This document shows, piece after piece, positions 22,143-30,842 of a stretch of DNA of 52,780 nucleotides. Position 1 is the first letter of the stretch; each line of letters begins with the position of its first letter. The stretch comes from an uncultured Lachnospiraceae bacterium (GTDB lineage: Bacteria; Bacillota; Clostridia; Lachnospirales; Lachnospiraceae): assembly GCA_947629385.1 (NCBI GenBank), contig CANRDO010000021.1:1-52780 (forward strand), written 5' to 3'. The translations under genes were made by a program, and so were the position numbers. A model generated the notes under the pieces. That model had not been told where the DNA came from. It made no database searches and was given only the letters and a program-made list of their open reading frames with translations.

Positions 22143-25100
22143 ATGCGAAAACGCGTTTCTAAACTTATCGCCCTCGGCTGTCTCTGTCTCGGTCTGTGCT
22201 CCTTTTCCTGCACGGCGCTCGCGCAGGATACCGTGCAGGACGCCATACAGGAGGCGTCCAACGAAGTCCGTCAAATCGGGCTTATGGAGTACGTCGAGAC
22301 GACCTACGACGAGAGCAGCGGCATGATCACGAGCGAGGCCAACGCCATTATGCAGGACGACATCGGCTATATCTGGGTCGGAAGCTACGGGGGCTTAAGC
22401 CGTTACAACGGCCGTGAGTTTGAGAATCTGAGCAGCCTGCGTGAGAACGCGCCGCGCACCGGCATCCGCGTACTTTTCCAGGATTCGAAAAAGCGCATCT
22501 GGATCGGGACGAACGACGCCGGCATTTATCTTTTTGAGAACGAGGCGTTCTCCGCGATCACGGAAATCGCCGAGTCGCCTTCTTCTCTCACAGAAGGCGC
22601 CGCCCCTCTTCCGCTCGATGCCGGAGCCCTGTCCGTGCGCAGCATCACCGAGGGCGCGGATGGCACAATCTACATCGGCACCACGAACGGTCTTTTCTTT
22701 GTCGACGACAAGATGGCACTCTCTCTGATCGACGACGAGGCGATCGACGGCGAGACGATCGAAAACCTGATCTGCGACACAAACGGCGTGATCTGGGGAA
22801 GCACCGGCGCCGGGAGCATGTTCGTCGTCTTTGACGGCGAGGTTCGCGTGCTCTTCGACCGCGATCTCTCCGGGATCAATCTCGCGTACGGACTCTACCA
22901 GGCGCAGGACGGCTCCATTTATATCGGTACGGACAGCAATTACCTGATGCGTCTTCGCCTCACGCATCGCACCGGCGGAGACGATTACACGCCGGAGAAC
23001 ACGACGGTCGAGTTCCTCACGATGGACAACCGCGAGACCGTGAACGACGTCTACCAGAACAGCGACGGCAAGCTCTGGATCTGCACGGACAACGGCATCG
23101 GCTATCTGGACGCGGACGACGTCTTCTACAAGATCAACGGAATGTCGAGCAACACGATCATGAGCCAGATGTGCGAGGACAGCGAGGGGAACCTCTGGTT
23201 TGCCTCCTCCCGCAAGGGCGTGATCAAGCTCACGAAGAACAAATTCTTACATATCGCCTACGAGGCGGACCTGATTGACCAGACGGTGAACGCCACCGCG
23301 ATCTACGACGGCTGCCTCTACATCGCGACAGACAACGGTCTGACGGTCATGGATGGCGACGGCGCCCGTGTGGACAACGACCTGACCGAGATGATGAAGG
23401 GCATCCGTATCCGGAGCCTGATGCGCGATTCTGTCGGTCGTCTCTGGATCTCCACCTACAAGGAGTACGGTCTGGTCTGCTACGACGCAAAGACGGAGGA
23501 TTATGTCTCCTACACCTCAGCCGACGGGCTGGCGCACGATCAGGTCCGCATGGCCTGCGAGCTTTCGAACGGCGATATCGCCGCCGCGACCAACGGCGGA
23601 GTCTCTGTCATCCGTGACGGCAAGGTGCTCCGCTCCTACACAGATGTGGACGGCGTCCAGAACAAGGTGATCCTCTGCATCGCGGAGGGCAAGGATCATC
23701 ATATCTATGCCGGCAGCGACGGCAACGGCATCTATGAGATCGATCCCGAGACCGACGAGGTGACAAATATCTCTGTAAACGACGGACTTCAGTCCGGCGT
23801 CATCCTGCGCATCGTCTGGGACGACAAGGTGGACGGCTTCTGGATCAGCAACGGCTCGGAGGTCGCGCTGATGACGGACGACGGCATCCGGCAGATCAAG
23901 AACATCGACGCGGGCGTCGGCAGCGTTTTCGACATCAAACTCACCGAGGACAGCGTCTGGCTGATGAAATCGTTCGGTCTGATTCAGATCTCGCGTGAGG
24001 ACTACATTGCCGGCAATCCGGATTACAGCATCCTGACGCGCAGAGACGGCCTGACCAGCAGCATCACCGCAAACTCGTGGAACCACTTCGAAAACGGCAT
24101 GCTCCTGATCTGTACCGGCAACGGCGTTTACTACATCGACATCAACAATATCCAGTACAACACGATCCCGCCGAAGGTGGCGGTCGGCAGCGTCGAGGCG
24201 AACGACGAGATCTTCTACGGGAGCAAGCGCATCGATCTGCCCGCCGACACGCCGAGGATCACGCTGACGCTCGACCTTTTGAGCTACGGCATCGAGGGCG
24301 GCACGATGGAATATTATCTGGAGGGCTTCGATGAGGAACCGATCGAGGTAAAGAACCTCTCCGCCAACCATGTGAACTACACGAACCTGCCTGGCGGCGA
24401 TTACACCTTCCACCTGAAGGGCTACAACGCGGACGGCACGCCAAGCGAGGAGATCACGCTGCCGATCCACAAGGAGGCGCAGCTTCTGGAGCACATCTCT
24501 TTGTACCTCTGGTCGCTGCTTGGACTGCTGATCCTGGCCCTGCTCGTCCTGCTTGTCATCCTGATCCGGCAGCTGATCCTCCGGAAACGCACGGCGGAGC
24601 AGCGGGAGGTCTACCGGAAGATGACGGACCAGACCGTCGAGATCGTGGCGCAGACCATCGACGCCAAGGATAAATACACGGTCGGCCATTCGCACCGCGT
24701 CGCCGCCTACGCGACGGAGATCGGACGGCGCTACGGTCTGTCGAAGGAAGATCTCGACAAGCTCTCCTACGGCGCCCTGCTGCACGACATCGGCAAGATC
24801 GGCATCCCCGATCAGATCCTCACGAAGGACGGCAAGTTGACCGACGAGGAGTACGCTTATATCAAACGGCATCCGACGATCGGCGGCAACATCCTGAAAG
24901 GATTCGAGGAGCAGTCTCCGTGGATCCCGCAGGTGGCCCGTTATCACCATGAGCGCTACGACGGAAAGGGCTACTGCGAGGGACTCGCCGGCGATAATAT
25001 CCCACTCTTCGCCCGCATCGTAGCCGTCGCGGACTCCTACGACGCGATGCATTCCACGCGTACCTACCGCAAGCCGCTCTCTACAGAAAAGATCCGCAGC

Positions 25101-25388
25101 GAGCTGGAGCACGGCAAGGGATTGCAGTTTGACGAGCGCTTTGCGCAGATCATGATCGAGATGATCGACGACGGCTTCGAGGCCGACGAGGAGCTCGAGA
25201 AAGCCGCGGCTGCCGAGCAGGAAACCTACGCCTCCTATCTGGCAAAGAACGCCGTGACACGCAGCGTCGCGGAATCGAAGGAGGCGGCAGCGGCACAACA
25301 GGTGGTAGCGGCGGCTGATATCGTCGCGACACAGGAAACCGCAGCAGCGAAAGATCCCACGGCGACACATGAAATGAAAAAGAACTGA
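22143..25388 (+). CDS. Two-component-type propeller receptor fused to an HD-GYP phosphodiesterase
   Basis: This 1081-aa membrane receptor probably turns an extracellular signal into c-di-GMP breakdown. A signal peptide (about 1-28) is followed by repeated propeller units (DIGYIWVGSYGGLSRYNG, KRIWIGTNDAGIYLF, GKLWICTDNGIGYLD, GNLWFASSRKGVIKL and others) to about 690. A Y_Y_Y-like beta domain and a single TM at about 787-812 come next. The HD-GYP domain contains YGALLHDIGKIGIPD near 875-890 and HHERYDGKGYCEGL near 935-948. The GYP triad is GYC here. The histidines and aspartates for metal binding remain. The last 70 residues are Ala/Glu-rich and probably disordered. It stands alone between pyrI and the folA terminator. 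Confidence 0.9.
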   Translation: MRKRVSKLIALGCLCLGLCSFSCTALAQDTVQDAIQEASNEVRQIGLMEYVETTYDESSGMITSEANAIMQDDIGYIWVGSYGGLSRYNGREFENLSSLRENAPRTGIRVLFQDSKKRIWIGTNDAGIYLFENEAFSAITEIAESPSSLTEGAAPLPLDAGALSVRSITEGADGTIYIGTTNGLFFVDDKMALSLIDDEAIDGETIENLICDTNGVIWGSTGAGSMFVVFDGEVRVLFDRDLSGINLAYGLYQAQDGSIYIGTDSNYLMRLRLTHRTGGDDYTPENTTVEFLTMDNRETVNDVYQNSDGKLWICTDNGIGYLDADDVFYKINGMSSNTIMSQMCEDSEGNLWFASSRKGVIKLTKNKFLHIAYEADLIDQTVNATAIYDGCLYIATDNGLTVMDGDGARVDNDLTEMMKGIRIRSLMRDSVGRLWISTYKEYGLVCYDAKTEDYVSYTSADGLAHDQVRMACELSNGDIAAATNGGVSVIRDGKVLRSYTDVDGVQNKVILCIAEGKDHHIYAGSDGNGIYEIDPETDEVTNISVNDGLQSGVILRIVWDDKVDGFWISNGSEVALMTDDGIRQIKNIDAGVGSVFDIKLTEDSVWLMKSFGLIQISREDYIAGNPDYSILTRRDGLTSSITANSWNHFENGMLLICTGNGVYYIDINNIQYNTIPPKVAVGSVEANDEIFYGSKRIDLPADTPRITLTLDLLSYGIEGGTMEYYLEGFDEEPIEVKNLSANHVNYTNLPGGDYTFHLKGYNADGTPSEEITLPIHKEAQLLEHISLYLWSLLGLLILALLVLLVILIRQLILRKRTAEQREVYRKMTDQTVEIVAQTIDAKDKYTVGHSHRVAAYATEIGRRYGLSKEDLDKLSYGALLHDIGKIGIPDQILTKDGKLTDEEYAYIKRHPTIGGNILKGFEEQSPWIPQVARYHHERYDGKGYCEGLAGDNIPLFARIVAVADSYDAMHSTRTYRKPLSTEKIRSELEHGKGLQFDERFAQIMIEMIDDGFEADEELEKAAAAEQETYASYLAKNAVTRSVAESKEAAAAQQVVAAADIVATQETAAAKDPTATHEMKKN

Positions 25389-25404
25389 TCCCGTTAAGCA
25401 GTGA

Positions 25405-25442
25405 GGCGCGGCGTTCGTTCAATCCAAACGAATCGCCGCGCC
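25405..25442. terminator. Bidirectional terminator between the HD-GYP gene and folA
   Basis: GGCGCGGCG (25405-25413) pairs with CGCCGCGCC (25434-25442), and TTCGTT/AACGAA extends the stem inside. It lies 3 bp from the folA stop and 17 bp after the HD-GYP stop, so it can serve both convergent genes. T-runs are short. Confidence 0.7.
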
Positions 25443-25444
25443 AC

Positions 25445-25936
25445 TTAGTTCCGACGCTCATACTTTACAAAAGTATACTCCAGGTCGAAGTAGGTCTGCT
25501 CATCGCTGTCGGCGGTGACGACCCACTCTTCCATCTCGTCAAGGTTCGGGAAATAAGTGTCCGCCTGATAGGCGTGATCAATTTTCGTCACGTGCGCCAC
25601 ATCACAGTACGGCAGGAACTGGCGGTAAACGCTCGCGCCTCCAATTACGTAGACATCCTCGGAATCGTATTTCTTCAGCTCTTCCAATACCTCTTCCACC
25701 GTGTGGAGTACAACTGCATCCTTGACATGGTAATCTTTATTTTTCGTGAGCACAATGTTCGTGCGGTTCTTGAGCGGCAGTCCGTTCGGAAAGCTCTCGA
25801 GCGTCCTACGCCCCATCACCACGATCTTTCCGGTCGTCGTCTCCCGGAAGAATTTCATGTCCGCCGGGATGCTGACCAGCAGCTTGTTGTTGCAGCCGAT
25901 TCCCCAGTTTCTATCTACTGCTACGATAATATTCAT
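25445..25936 (-). CDS. folA: Dihydrofolate reductase
   Basis: This 163-aa enzyme reduces dihydrofolate to tetrahydrofolate with NADPH. Recognisable are the N-terminal strand and loop IIVAVDRNWGIGCNNKLL, acidic D26 in IPADMKFF, the NADPH-binding VVMGRRTLESFP and the VIGGASVYRQFLPY motif. It follows thyA by 63 nt in the same direction; thymidylate synthase produces dihydrofolate, so the pair recycles the cofactor of dTMP synthesis. Confidence 0.97.
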   Translation of the reverse strand: MNIIVAVDRNWGIGCNNKLLVSIPADMKFFRETTTGKIVVMGRRTLESFPNGLPLKNRTNIVLTKNKDYHVKDAVVLHTVEEVLEELKKYDSEDVYVIGGASVYRQFLPYCDVAHVTKIDHAYQADTYFPNLDEMEEWVVTADSDEQTYFDLEYTFVKYERRN

Positions 25937-25999
25937 GACAGCTTTCCCCTCTCACTCTTGTTTCGTCCCGTTTCTTTTCGGTATTCCGCAAATGTCGCG

Positions 26000-26848
26000 T
26001 CACACTGCCACCGGAATATTTTTGATCTGCGGACCGGTCACGTAATTCTCGACGTGCAGATCGTCCACCGTGAACGCGTAGAAATCCGTCACATCCGGGC
26101 TGAGCCACACCTTCGGCGCCGGATAGGTCTCGCGCGTGATCAGCTCCTGCACGAGCGGCACATGGCGGTCGTAGATATGCGCATCTGCAATGACATGCAC
26201 GAGCTCGCCGACCTGCATCCCGCAAGACTGTGCCATCATATGCACAAGCAGCGCGTACTGCGCCACATTCCAGTTGTTCGCAGTCAGGACATCCTGTGAG
26301 CGCTGGTTGAGGATCGCGTTCAGCGTCAGCTTATCGCTGTCCTTCTCCTTCGTCACATTGAACGTCATGCTGTAGGCGCAGGGATAGAGATGCATCTCAT
26401 GCAGATCCGCGTGAACGTAGATGTTCGTCATGATACGGCGGCTGTAAGGATTGTTCTTCAGATCGTAGAGCACACGGTCCACCTGATCCATCATACCCTC
26501 ACGGTACTGGTGCTTCACCCCAAGCTGATAGCCGTAGGCCTTGCCGATGCTGCCGCTCTCGTCTGCCCAGCTGTCCCAGATATGGCTGCCGAGATCGTGG
26601 ACATTGTTCGACTTGCGCTGCCAGATCCACAGCAGCTCGTCAAAGGCGTTCTTCAGTCCCGTCCTGCGCAGCGTCAGCGCCGGAAACTCCTTTCGCAGAT
26701 CGTAACGGTTCACGACGCCGAAGCGCTTGATCGTGTATGCGTACGATCCGTCCTCCCACTTCGGACGAACCTTCTCGCCCTCCGTGCTCACGCCGTTCTC
26801 CAATATGTCCTTGCACATGTCGATAAAAATGTGGTCTGCGTAGCTCAT
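26000..26848 (-). CDS. thyA: Thymidylate synthase
   Basis: The enzyme methylates dUMP to dTMP using methylene-THF. The catalytic cysteine is C157 in LYPCAYSM; the phosphate-binding SRRIM and the QRSQDVLTANNWNVAQY motif place it with the ThyA form in which Gln replaces the usual Cys of QRSCD. It has 282 aa. The ATG at 26848 is chosen because GAGGAGG lies 6-8 nt upstream, rather than an ATG 39 nt further out. It is cotranscribed with folA. It lies downstream of the acetyltransferase pair but has its own likely promoter. Confidence 0.97.
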   Translation of the reverse strand: MSYADHIFIDMCKDILENGVSTEGEKVRPKWEDGSYAYTIKRFGVVNRYDLRKEFPALTLRRTGLKNAFDELLWIWQRKSNNVHDLGSHIWDSWADESGSIGKAYGYQLGVKHQYREGMMDQVDRVLYDLKNNPYSRRIMTNIYVHADLHEMHLYPCAYSMTFNVTKEKDSDKLTLNAILNQRSQDVLTANNWNVAQYALLVHMMAQSCGMQVGELVHVIADAHIYDRHVPLVQELITRETYPAPKVWLSPDVTDFYAFTVDDLHVENYVTGPQIKNIPVAV

Positions 26849-26895
26849 TGGTCTTCCTCCTCTGCGATTGCTCTTATGAAAGATCAAGTTTTTTT

Positions 26896-26925
26896 ATTAC
26901 ATCTTCGTGTAAATAGAAATGCCAA
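26896..26925 (-). promoter_or_regulatory. Probable thyA-folA promoter
   Basis: On the minus strand TTGGCA (26925-26920) and TGTAAT (26901-26896) are 18 bp apart, about 45 nt before the thyA ATG. Upstream, CTCAGT/ACTGAG (26931-26955) can form a short stem after the DHHW gene. Confidence 0.5.
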
Positions 26926-26974
26926 TATATCTCAGTTTATCTAAAATAATGACTGAGTCAACAGCGAGTAGCCA

Positions 26975-28111
26975 TCAATATGCGATCCTGCCCAATGCCG
27001 TATCCTCCGCGAAACCGGCAGCGTTGTACAAAAACAGCAGATCCGTATACCCGCTCTCCTCGATCAGATCGCTGAGCTTCTGGTTGTAATAGCGGATGTC
27101 GAGCATGTCGATCTCGTCAAATTCCGGGATCAAAAACGGCACAAAGCAGTGTGCGTAGGAATCCTTAATCACAAGGATCTTCCGCCCGGTATTCGCCCGT
27201 GTACAAATCTTCGCCAGCGCATAATTGCCTCCGAAGAAAACGTTGTACTTGCTCTTCGTGTCCAGAGCCGAATAATCATAGACGCGATACGACGGCTCTG
27301 ATCCATCCTTCTCCACCGTGTAGAACGGATCGTCCTTCGGCAGATACAGCTCAATCGAATCCGGCTTCGTCTCGATGCCGAGCTTTGACTGCACCGTCCC
27401 CTCAAACTCCTCCGTCACCGTCTCAATGTCAAAATCCTCTTCCGCCGGCACTGTGTAGCCCTGCCTTCTCGCCCATTCCTGATACACATAGAACGCCGCC
27501 AATGTCTCCCAGTGGTGGTCGGTCCGGTAGTAGATCTCCTCATCCGCATGCCCGCGCAGGACAGCGCCCGCGTCAAACCATGTTCCCTCCGGAAGTGCCT
27601 CCTCGATCTGTGTCAGGTAGTTCTCTTCGTCATATGGCGCAGCGTAAGACGGAAGCTTATCCTTTAAAATATCCACCGCGTTCGGCACGACCATAAATGT
27701 CATATGCGCTCTGCCGAACTGCTCCTCATACTTCTGCGCAAACTGCTGCAGCACGCGGACATTCAGCGCGGCTGTGTCCGAGGTGAACGTCCCTGTGTGC
27801 TTCTCGATCAGATAATCATCGTCCGCAAAATAGATGTCCTTGCTCTCACTCTTTTGCAGCAGCCTCTCCACCGCGGTCTTCAAGCCGATCCAGCCATCCC
27901 TCAGGAAGAATTGATCCGTCAGATACGTCTCGTAGTCTGACTCGAACTCCCCACTCAGCAACGTCTTCGCGCTGAGTTTCGGCATCGTCGCCAGATCGCG
28001 GTTCTCGGACTCGGAGTGCCTCGTCTCCGGCTTCAATAGCGTCGCGGCCGTAAAGCCGAAGATCAGGATGCAGAATAAAATGATTGTGTTGATGGATTGT
28101 CGTTTTGTCAT
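26975..28111 (-). CDS. DHHW-family protein, partner of the MBOAT acyltransferase
   Basis: This 378-aa protein has one N-terminal membrane anchor (INTIILFCILIFGFTAATLL) and an extracytoplasmic domain of the AlgX/AlgJ-like SGNH family. The family motif TDHHWETLAAFYVYQEW is present near 195-210, and the C-terminus has the conserved VIKDSYAHCFVPFL segment. It is expected to transfer acetyl groups to an extracellular polysaccharide using acetyl passed through the membrane by the MBOAT protein whose gene precedes it by 31 nt. The ATG at 28111 (AGAGGAG upstream) is preferred over one 24 nt earlier. The acceptor glycan is unknown, because the nearby exopolysaccharide locus is incomplete. Confidence 0.9.
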   Translation of the reverse strand: MTKRQSINTIILFCILIFGFTAATLLKPETRHSESENRDLATMPKLSAKTLLSGEFESDYETYLTDQFFLRDGWIGLKTAVERLLQKSESKDIYFADDDYLIEKHTGTFTSDTAALNVRVLQQFAQKYEEQFGRAHMTFMVVPNAVDILKDKLPSYAAPYDEENYLTQIEEALPEGTWFDAGAVLRGHADEEIYYRTDHHWETLAAFYVYQEWARRQGYTVPAEEDFDIETVTEEFEGTVQSKLGIETKPDSIELYLPKDDPFYTVEKDGSEPSYRVYDYSALDTKSKYNVFFGGNYALAKICTRANTGRKILVIKDSYAHCFVPFLIPEFDEIDMLDIRYYNQKLSDLIEESGYTDLLFLYNAAGFAEDTALGRIAY

Positions 28112-28142
28112 GATGCTCCTCTGCCAACTTTGCATGGCTCTC

Positions 28143-29564
28143 TTAAAAACGAAAGTATAAAAATGGATTGAACGTCGCGTCCACGAGCCACGCCACGGAC
28201 AGCAGAAAAATTCCCGCGTAAAACAGGAGACGCAGAGCCGTCTCTATATCCTCATGTCCGCGAAGTGCCGCGCAGATCCGCTCTCCCGCCTTCTTCGGAA
28301 GCCGCGTGCTCCCCAGCACGAGCAGAACAAGCAGCGCCGCATTGTTGTACAGCAGATAGATGGTCTCGCGGTTCAAAATCCCCTGCCCGTATCCGCCGAA
28401 CAGCGCGCGCAGGAACGAGAGCCCCTGCCCGATATCGTCATGCACGAACAGGTTCCACCCAAGCATTACAAAAAAGATACAGTAAATATGCCGGAACACA
28501 GAGGGCAGCTTCTCCAGATACTTTCCGAGTAAAAATTTTTCCACGAGCATAAGAATTCCATAGTAAACGCCCCAGATCGCGAAATTCCAGTTTGCCCCGT
28601 GCCAGATACCGGTCAGCAGCCAGACCACCAGGATATTGCGGACATGCCGCCACAGATTGACGCGGTTGCCGCCGAGCGGTATGTAGACGTACTCCCGGAA
28701 CCATGTCCCCAGAGAAATATGCCATCTGCGCCAGAACTCCGTGATACTCTTCGATATGTAGGGATAATTGAAATTCTCCAGAAAACGGAAGCCGAACATG
28801 TGGCCCAGGCCGATCGCCATATCCGAATATGCTGAAAAATCAAAATAGATCTGGAACGTGTATGCCGCCAGCCCAAGCCACGCGGTCAGCACCGGCGTCT
28901 CGGCGCATGTCATCGCCTGGACCGTCTCCCAGAGCGCGCCAGCGTTGTTCGCGAGCAGCACCTTCTTGCCAAGACCCAGCATGAAGCGGTGTACGCCCTT
29001 CGCAAACTCCTCCAGCGTCTCTCGCCTGCTGCGCAGCTGCGCGTCGATCGTCTTGTACTGGACGATCGGCCCGGCGATCAGCTGCGGGAACATCGTCACG
29101 TATGCTCCGAACGAGATCAGATTTTTCTGCACCTCCGCCTCGCCTCGGTATACATCGATCGTATATGACATCGTCTGAAAGGTATAAAAGGAAATGCCGA
29201 TCGGCAGCGCAATCTTCAAAAGATCCATCCCCGCGCCCGTGATGCTGTTGACCGTGCCGATCGCAAAATCTGCGTACTTGAAGAATCCCAGCAGCGACAG
29301 GCTGACCGCCGAGGACACGATCAGTGCCGCCTTCGCTCCCTTCGGCCTTCCCCTGCGCTTCATGGCGTCCACGGCGATCCCGCCCGTGTAGGACACGAGG
29401 ATCGTGAACAGCATCAGCACAATGTAGACCGGCTCGCCCCATGCGTAAAACACAAGACTGAACAGCAGGAGTACCAGATTGCGCGCTCTGCGCGGGACAA
29501 TATAATAGACCGCCAGCACCGCCGGCAAAAAACGAAACAAAAACAGCAGACTACTGAAAACCAT
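28143..29564 (-). CDS. MBOAT-family O-acyltransferase (AlgI-like)
   Basis: This is a 473-aa multipass membrane protein with at least nine hydrophobic segments. The family histidine is in GIWHGANWNFAIWG (near residue 323), and the AlgI-like motifs FPQLIAGPIVQYK, YSDMAIGLGHMFGF and WHISLGTWFREYVYIPLGG are intact. It moves an acyl group, normally acetyl, from a cytoplasmic donor to the cell surface, where the DHHW protein can use it to modify a polysaccharide. It is followed by the DHHW gene and preceded by a 41-bp hairpin and a dead capD fragment, so it may be a survivor of a larger polysaccharide cluster. Confidence 0.93.
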   Translation of the reverse strand: MVFSSLLFLFRFLPAVLAVYYIVPRRARNLVLLLFSLVFYAWGEPVYIVLMLFTILVSYTGGIAVDAMKRRGRPKGAKAALIVSSAVSLSLLGFFKYADFAIGTVNSITGAGMDLLKIALPIGISFYTFQTMSYTIDVYRGEAEVQKNLISFGAYVTMFPQLIAGPIVQYKTIDAQLRSRRETLEEFAKGVHRFMLGLGKKVLLANNAGALWETVQAMTCAETPVLTAWLGLAAYTFQIYFDFSAYSDMAIGLGHMFGFRFLENFNYPYISKSITEFWRRWHISLGTWFREYVYIPLGGNRVNLWRHVRNILVVWLLTGIWHGANWNFAIWGVYYGILMLVEKFLLGKYLEKLPSVFRHIYCIFFVMLGWNLFVHDDIGQGLSFLRALFGGYGQGILNRETIYLLYNNAALLVLLVLGSTRLPKKAGERICAALRGHEDIETALRLLFYAGIFLLSVAWLVDATFNPFLYFRF

Positions 29565-29649
29565 CCGTCCAATCTCCCTCGCCCAGACACCCGGAGTACT
29601 TTATAAACTGGCAGCTCTTACGCCTAATGTCTGCTCTGCATCAAACGAA

Positions 29650-29690
29650 GGGCGTCCCTCCAGTCATTTCAAATGACCTTTGAGACGTCC
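29650..29690. other. Nested inverted repeat upstream of the MBOAT gene
   Basis: GGGCGTC (29650-29656) pairs with GACGTCC (29684-29690, one G-T), enclosing a perfect GTCATTT-C-AAATGAC hairpin (29663-29677). No T-run follows on the minus strand, so an attenuator or a leftover of a mobile element is as likely as a terminator. Confidence 0.45.
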
Positions 29691-29733
29691 TCCCCACATC
29701 AATATCTTTTCTCAGATAAACGTCGCTGCGACC

Positions 29734-30039
29734 TCAACATTTTTTCTCGATCGCCTCATTCGGACTGTCCTCCATCAGCGGCACCTGCTTGTGCGCCGCC
29801 GCGTGAAATGCCACGTCCGGTCTATATGTATCCATCACGGAGTTGATCCGGTTTGTGTTGCGCACGGAACCGATCAGAACCTCCATGTTCAGATTAGGTT
29901 ATTTTCGCTTTAATTCCTGCTGAGTCTCATCGTTCTCATTCTTCAGCAGCAGAACAAAACGACAGAAAAAGCAGATCTCCAGCGCACAGATCGGCGCAAA
30001 GCGCAGATACGCCGCCAGATAATCCTGCAGATTTTTCCT
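29734..30039 (-). pseudogene. Remnant of a CapD/FlaA1-like nucleotide-sugar epimerase/dehydratase
   Basis: The minus strand encodes an internal piece of a polysaccharide biosynthesis protein: ENDETQQELKRK, a stop (TAA 29901-29899) where the family has Tyr, then PNLNMEVLIGSVRNTNRINS and RPDVAFHAAAHKQVPLMEDS, ending PNEAIEKKC and TGA at 29736-29734. The HAAAHKxVPLMEDxPxEAI motif is diagnostic of CapD-type enzymes. An extra A in a run of A at the end breaks the following ENNV motif. The N-terminal membrane part, the Rossmann GxxGxxG and the whole C-terminus are missing. Upstream residues (about 29940-30039) are hydrophobic and not recognised. It is a dead exopolysaccharide gene between the operon's secreted protein and the MBOAT gene. 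Confidence 0.85.
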
Positions 30040-30055
30040 TTAAGTAATGCAGAAA

Positions 30056-30086
30056 ACAGGTACCCTGCGTGGTAAGAAATACCTGT
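30056..30086 (-). terminator. Terminator after the secreted Ig-like protein gene
   Basis: ACAGGTA (30056-30062) pairs with TACCTGT (30080-30086). On the minus strand the stem is followed by TTTTCTG. It is 24 bp beyond the stop codon at 30111. Confidence 0.6.
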
Positions 30087-30110
30087 CTTCCGCAAAACTT
30101 TGTTGCTTGA

Positions 30111-30749
30111 TTATTTGATCGTAATCTTGATCGTCTGTGTACCGATCTTCTTACCCCTACGGTTGTAAACGATAATCTTGACCTTGTAGGAGCCTGGCTT
30201 GATGCCCTTCTTTATACGAACACGGCCGGTCTTCTTGTTGGTCTTGATAAATCTCGCATAGCTCTGCTTGGGCGCTGTGATCTTAAACTTGTAGGAAGTA
30301 CCCTTGCTCCCCGTAAGTTCAAGCAGCTTATCCTTCTCGAGCCCTTTCGTAGCGCTAACAAAAGCCTTTTTACCATCCTGGTATCTGATACTGGCAGTTT
30401 TGCTCTCGGTTCCGTCCGTCAGGTTCCAGGTTACCCACCGCTCCTCAACAAATCTGAGGCCAGTGCCGATGATTCTAGCCTGGTAAACACCAGCTTTTGT
30501 GTGATAGAGCGAGCGTACAATGTAATCTGTACCTTGCGTCAACACAGTACCATCAAACTTCACGGTGAACGCACCTGGTCCAACCGCATCGCCGCCCTTG
30601 TATACATTCGAACCGCCGGTGATCGTGATCCTATCATCGCTCATCGAAGTTGGAGCAGGTGACGGGCCGGTTGCCGAAACGGTGGCCGTCAGAGCCGTGA
30701 ACGCCATGATCATGACGAACATAGCTGCCAGCTTCTTCAAATAACGCAT
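30111..30749 (-). CDS. Secreted protein with Ig-like C-terminal domain, unknown function
   Basis: This 212-aa protein has a clear signal peptide (MRYLKKLAAMFVMIMAFTAL, cleavage near VSATG). A short Pro/Ser linker and two beta-rich parts follow. The first (about 40-115) contains ITGGSNVYKGGDAVGPGAFTV and resembles surface-protein beta modules. The second ends KPGSYKVKIIVYNRRGKKIG and TQTIKITIK, the repeating strand pattern of Clostridia Ig-like cell-surface domains. It is basic, without a sortase motif or choline-binding repeats. Its gene is 93 nt after the BY-kinase gene and has its own terminator, so it may belong to the surface-polysaccharide unit. Confidence 0.7.
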   Translation of the reverse strand: MRYLKKLAAMFVMIMAFTALTATVSATGPSPAPTSMSDDRITITGGSNVYKGGDAVGPGAFTVKFDGTVLTQGTDYIVRSLYHTKAGVYQARIIGTGLRFVEERWVTWNLTDGTESKTASIRYQDGKKAFVSATKGLEKDKLLELTGSKGTSYKFKITAPKQSYARFIKTNKKTGRVRIKKGIKPGSYKVKIIVYNRRGKKIGTQTIKITIK

Positions 30750-30785
30750 TTCAATCTCCTCCCTTCTTGAAAAATGTATGATAAA

Positions 30786-30811
30786 TGGCGCTTATACCAC
30801 GCATCGCGCCA
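30786..30811 (-). terminator. Weak hairpin after the BY-kinase gene
   Basis: TGGCGC (30786-30791) pairs with GCGCCA (30806-30811), followed on the minus strand by TTTATCATAC. It could be a partial terminator between the kinase gene and the secreted-protein gene. Confidence 0.35.
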
Positions 30812-30842
30812 GATATCCGATGTCAGTGGGACAATGCGGCAC

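Noticed and set aside
23517..25370. 617-codon minus-strand frame across the HD-GYP gene
   Set aside because: Antisense to a gene with clear propeller and HD-GYP motifs; the long open frame follows from biased third positions.
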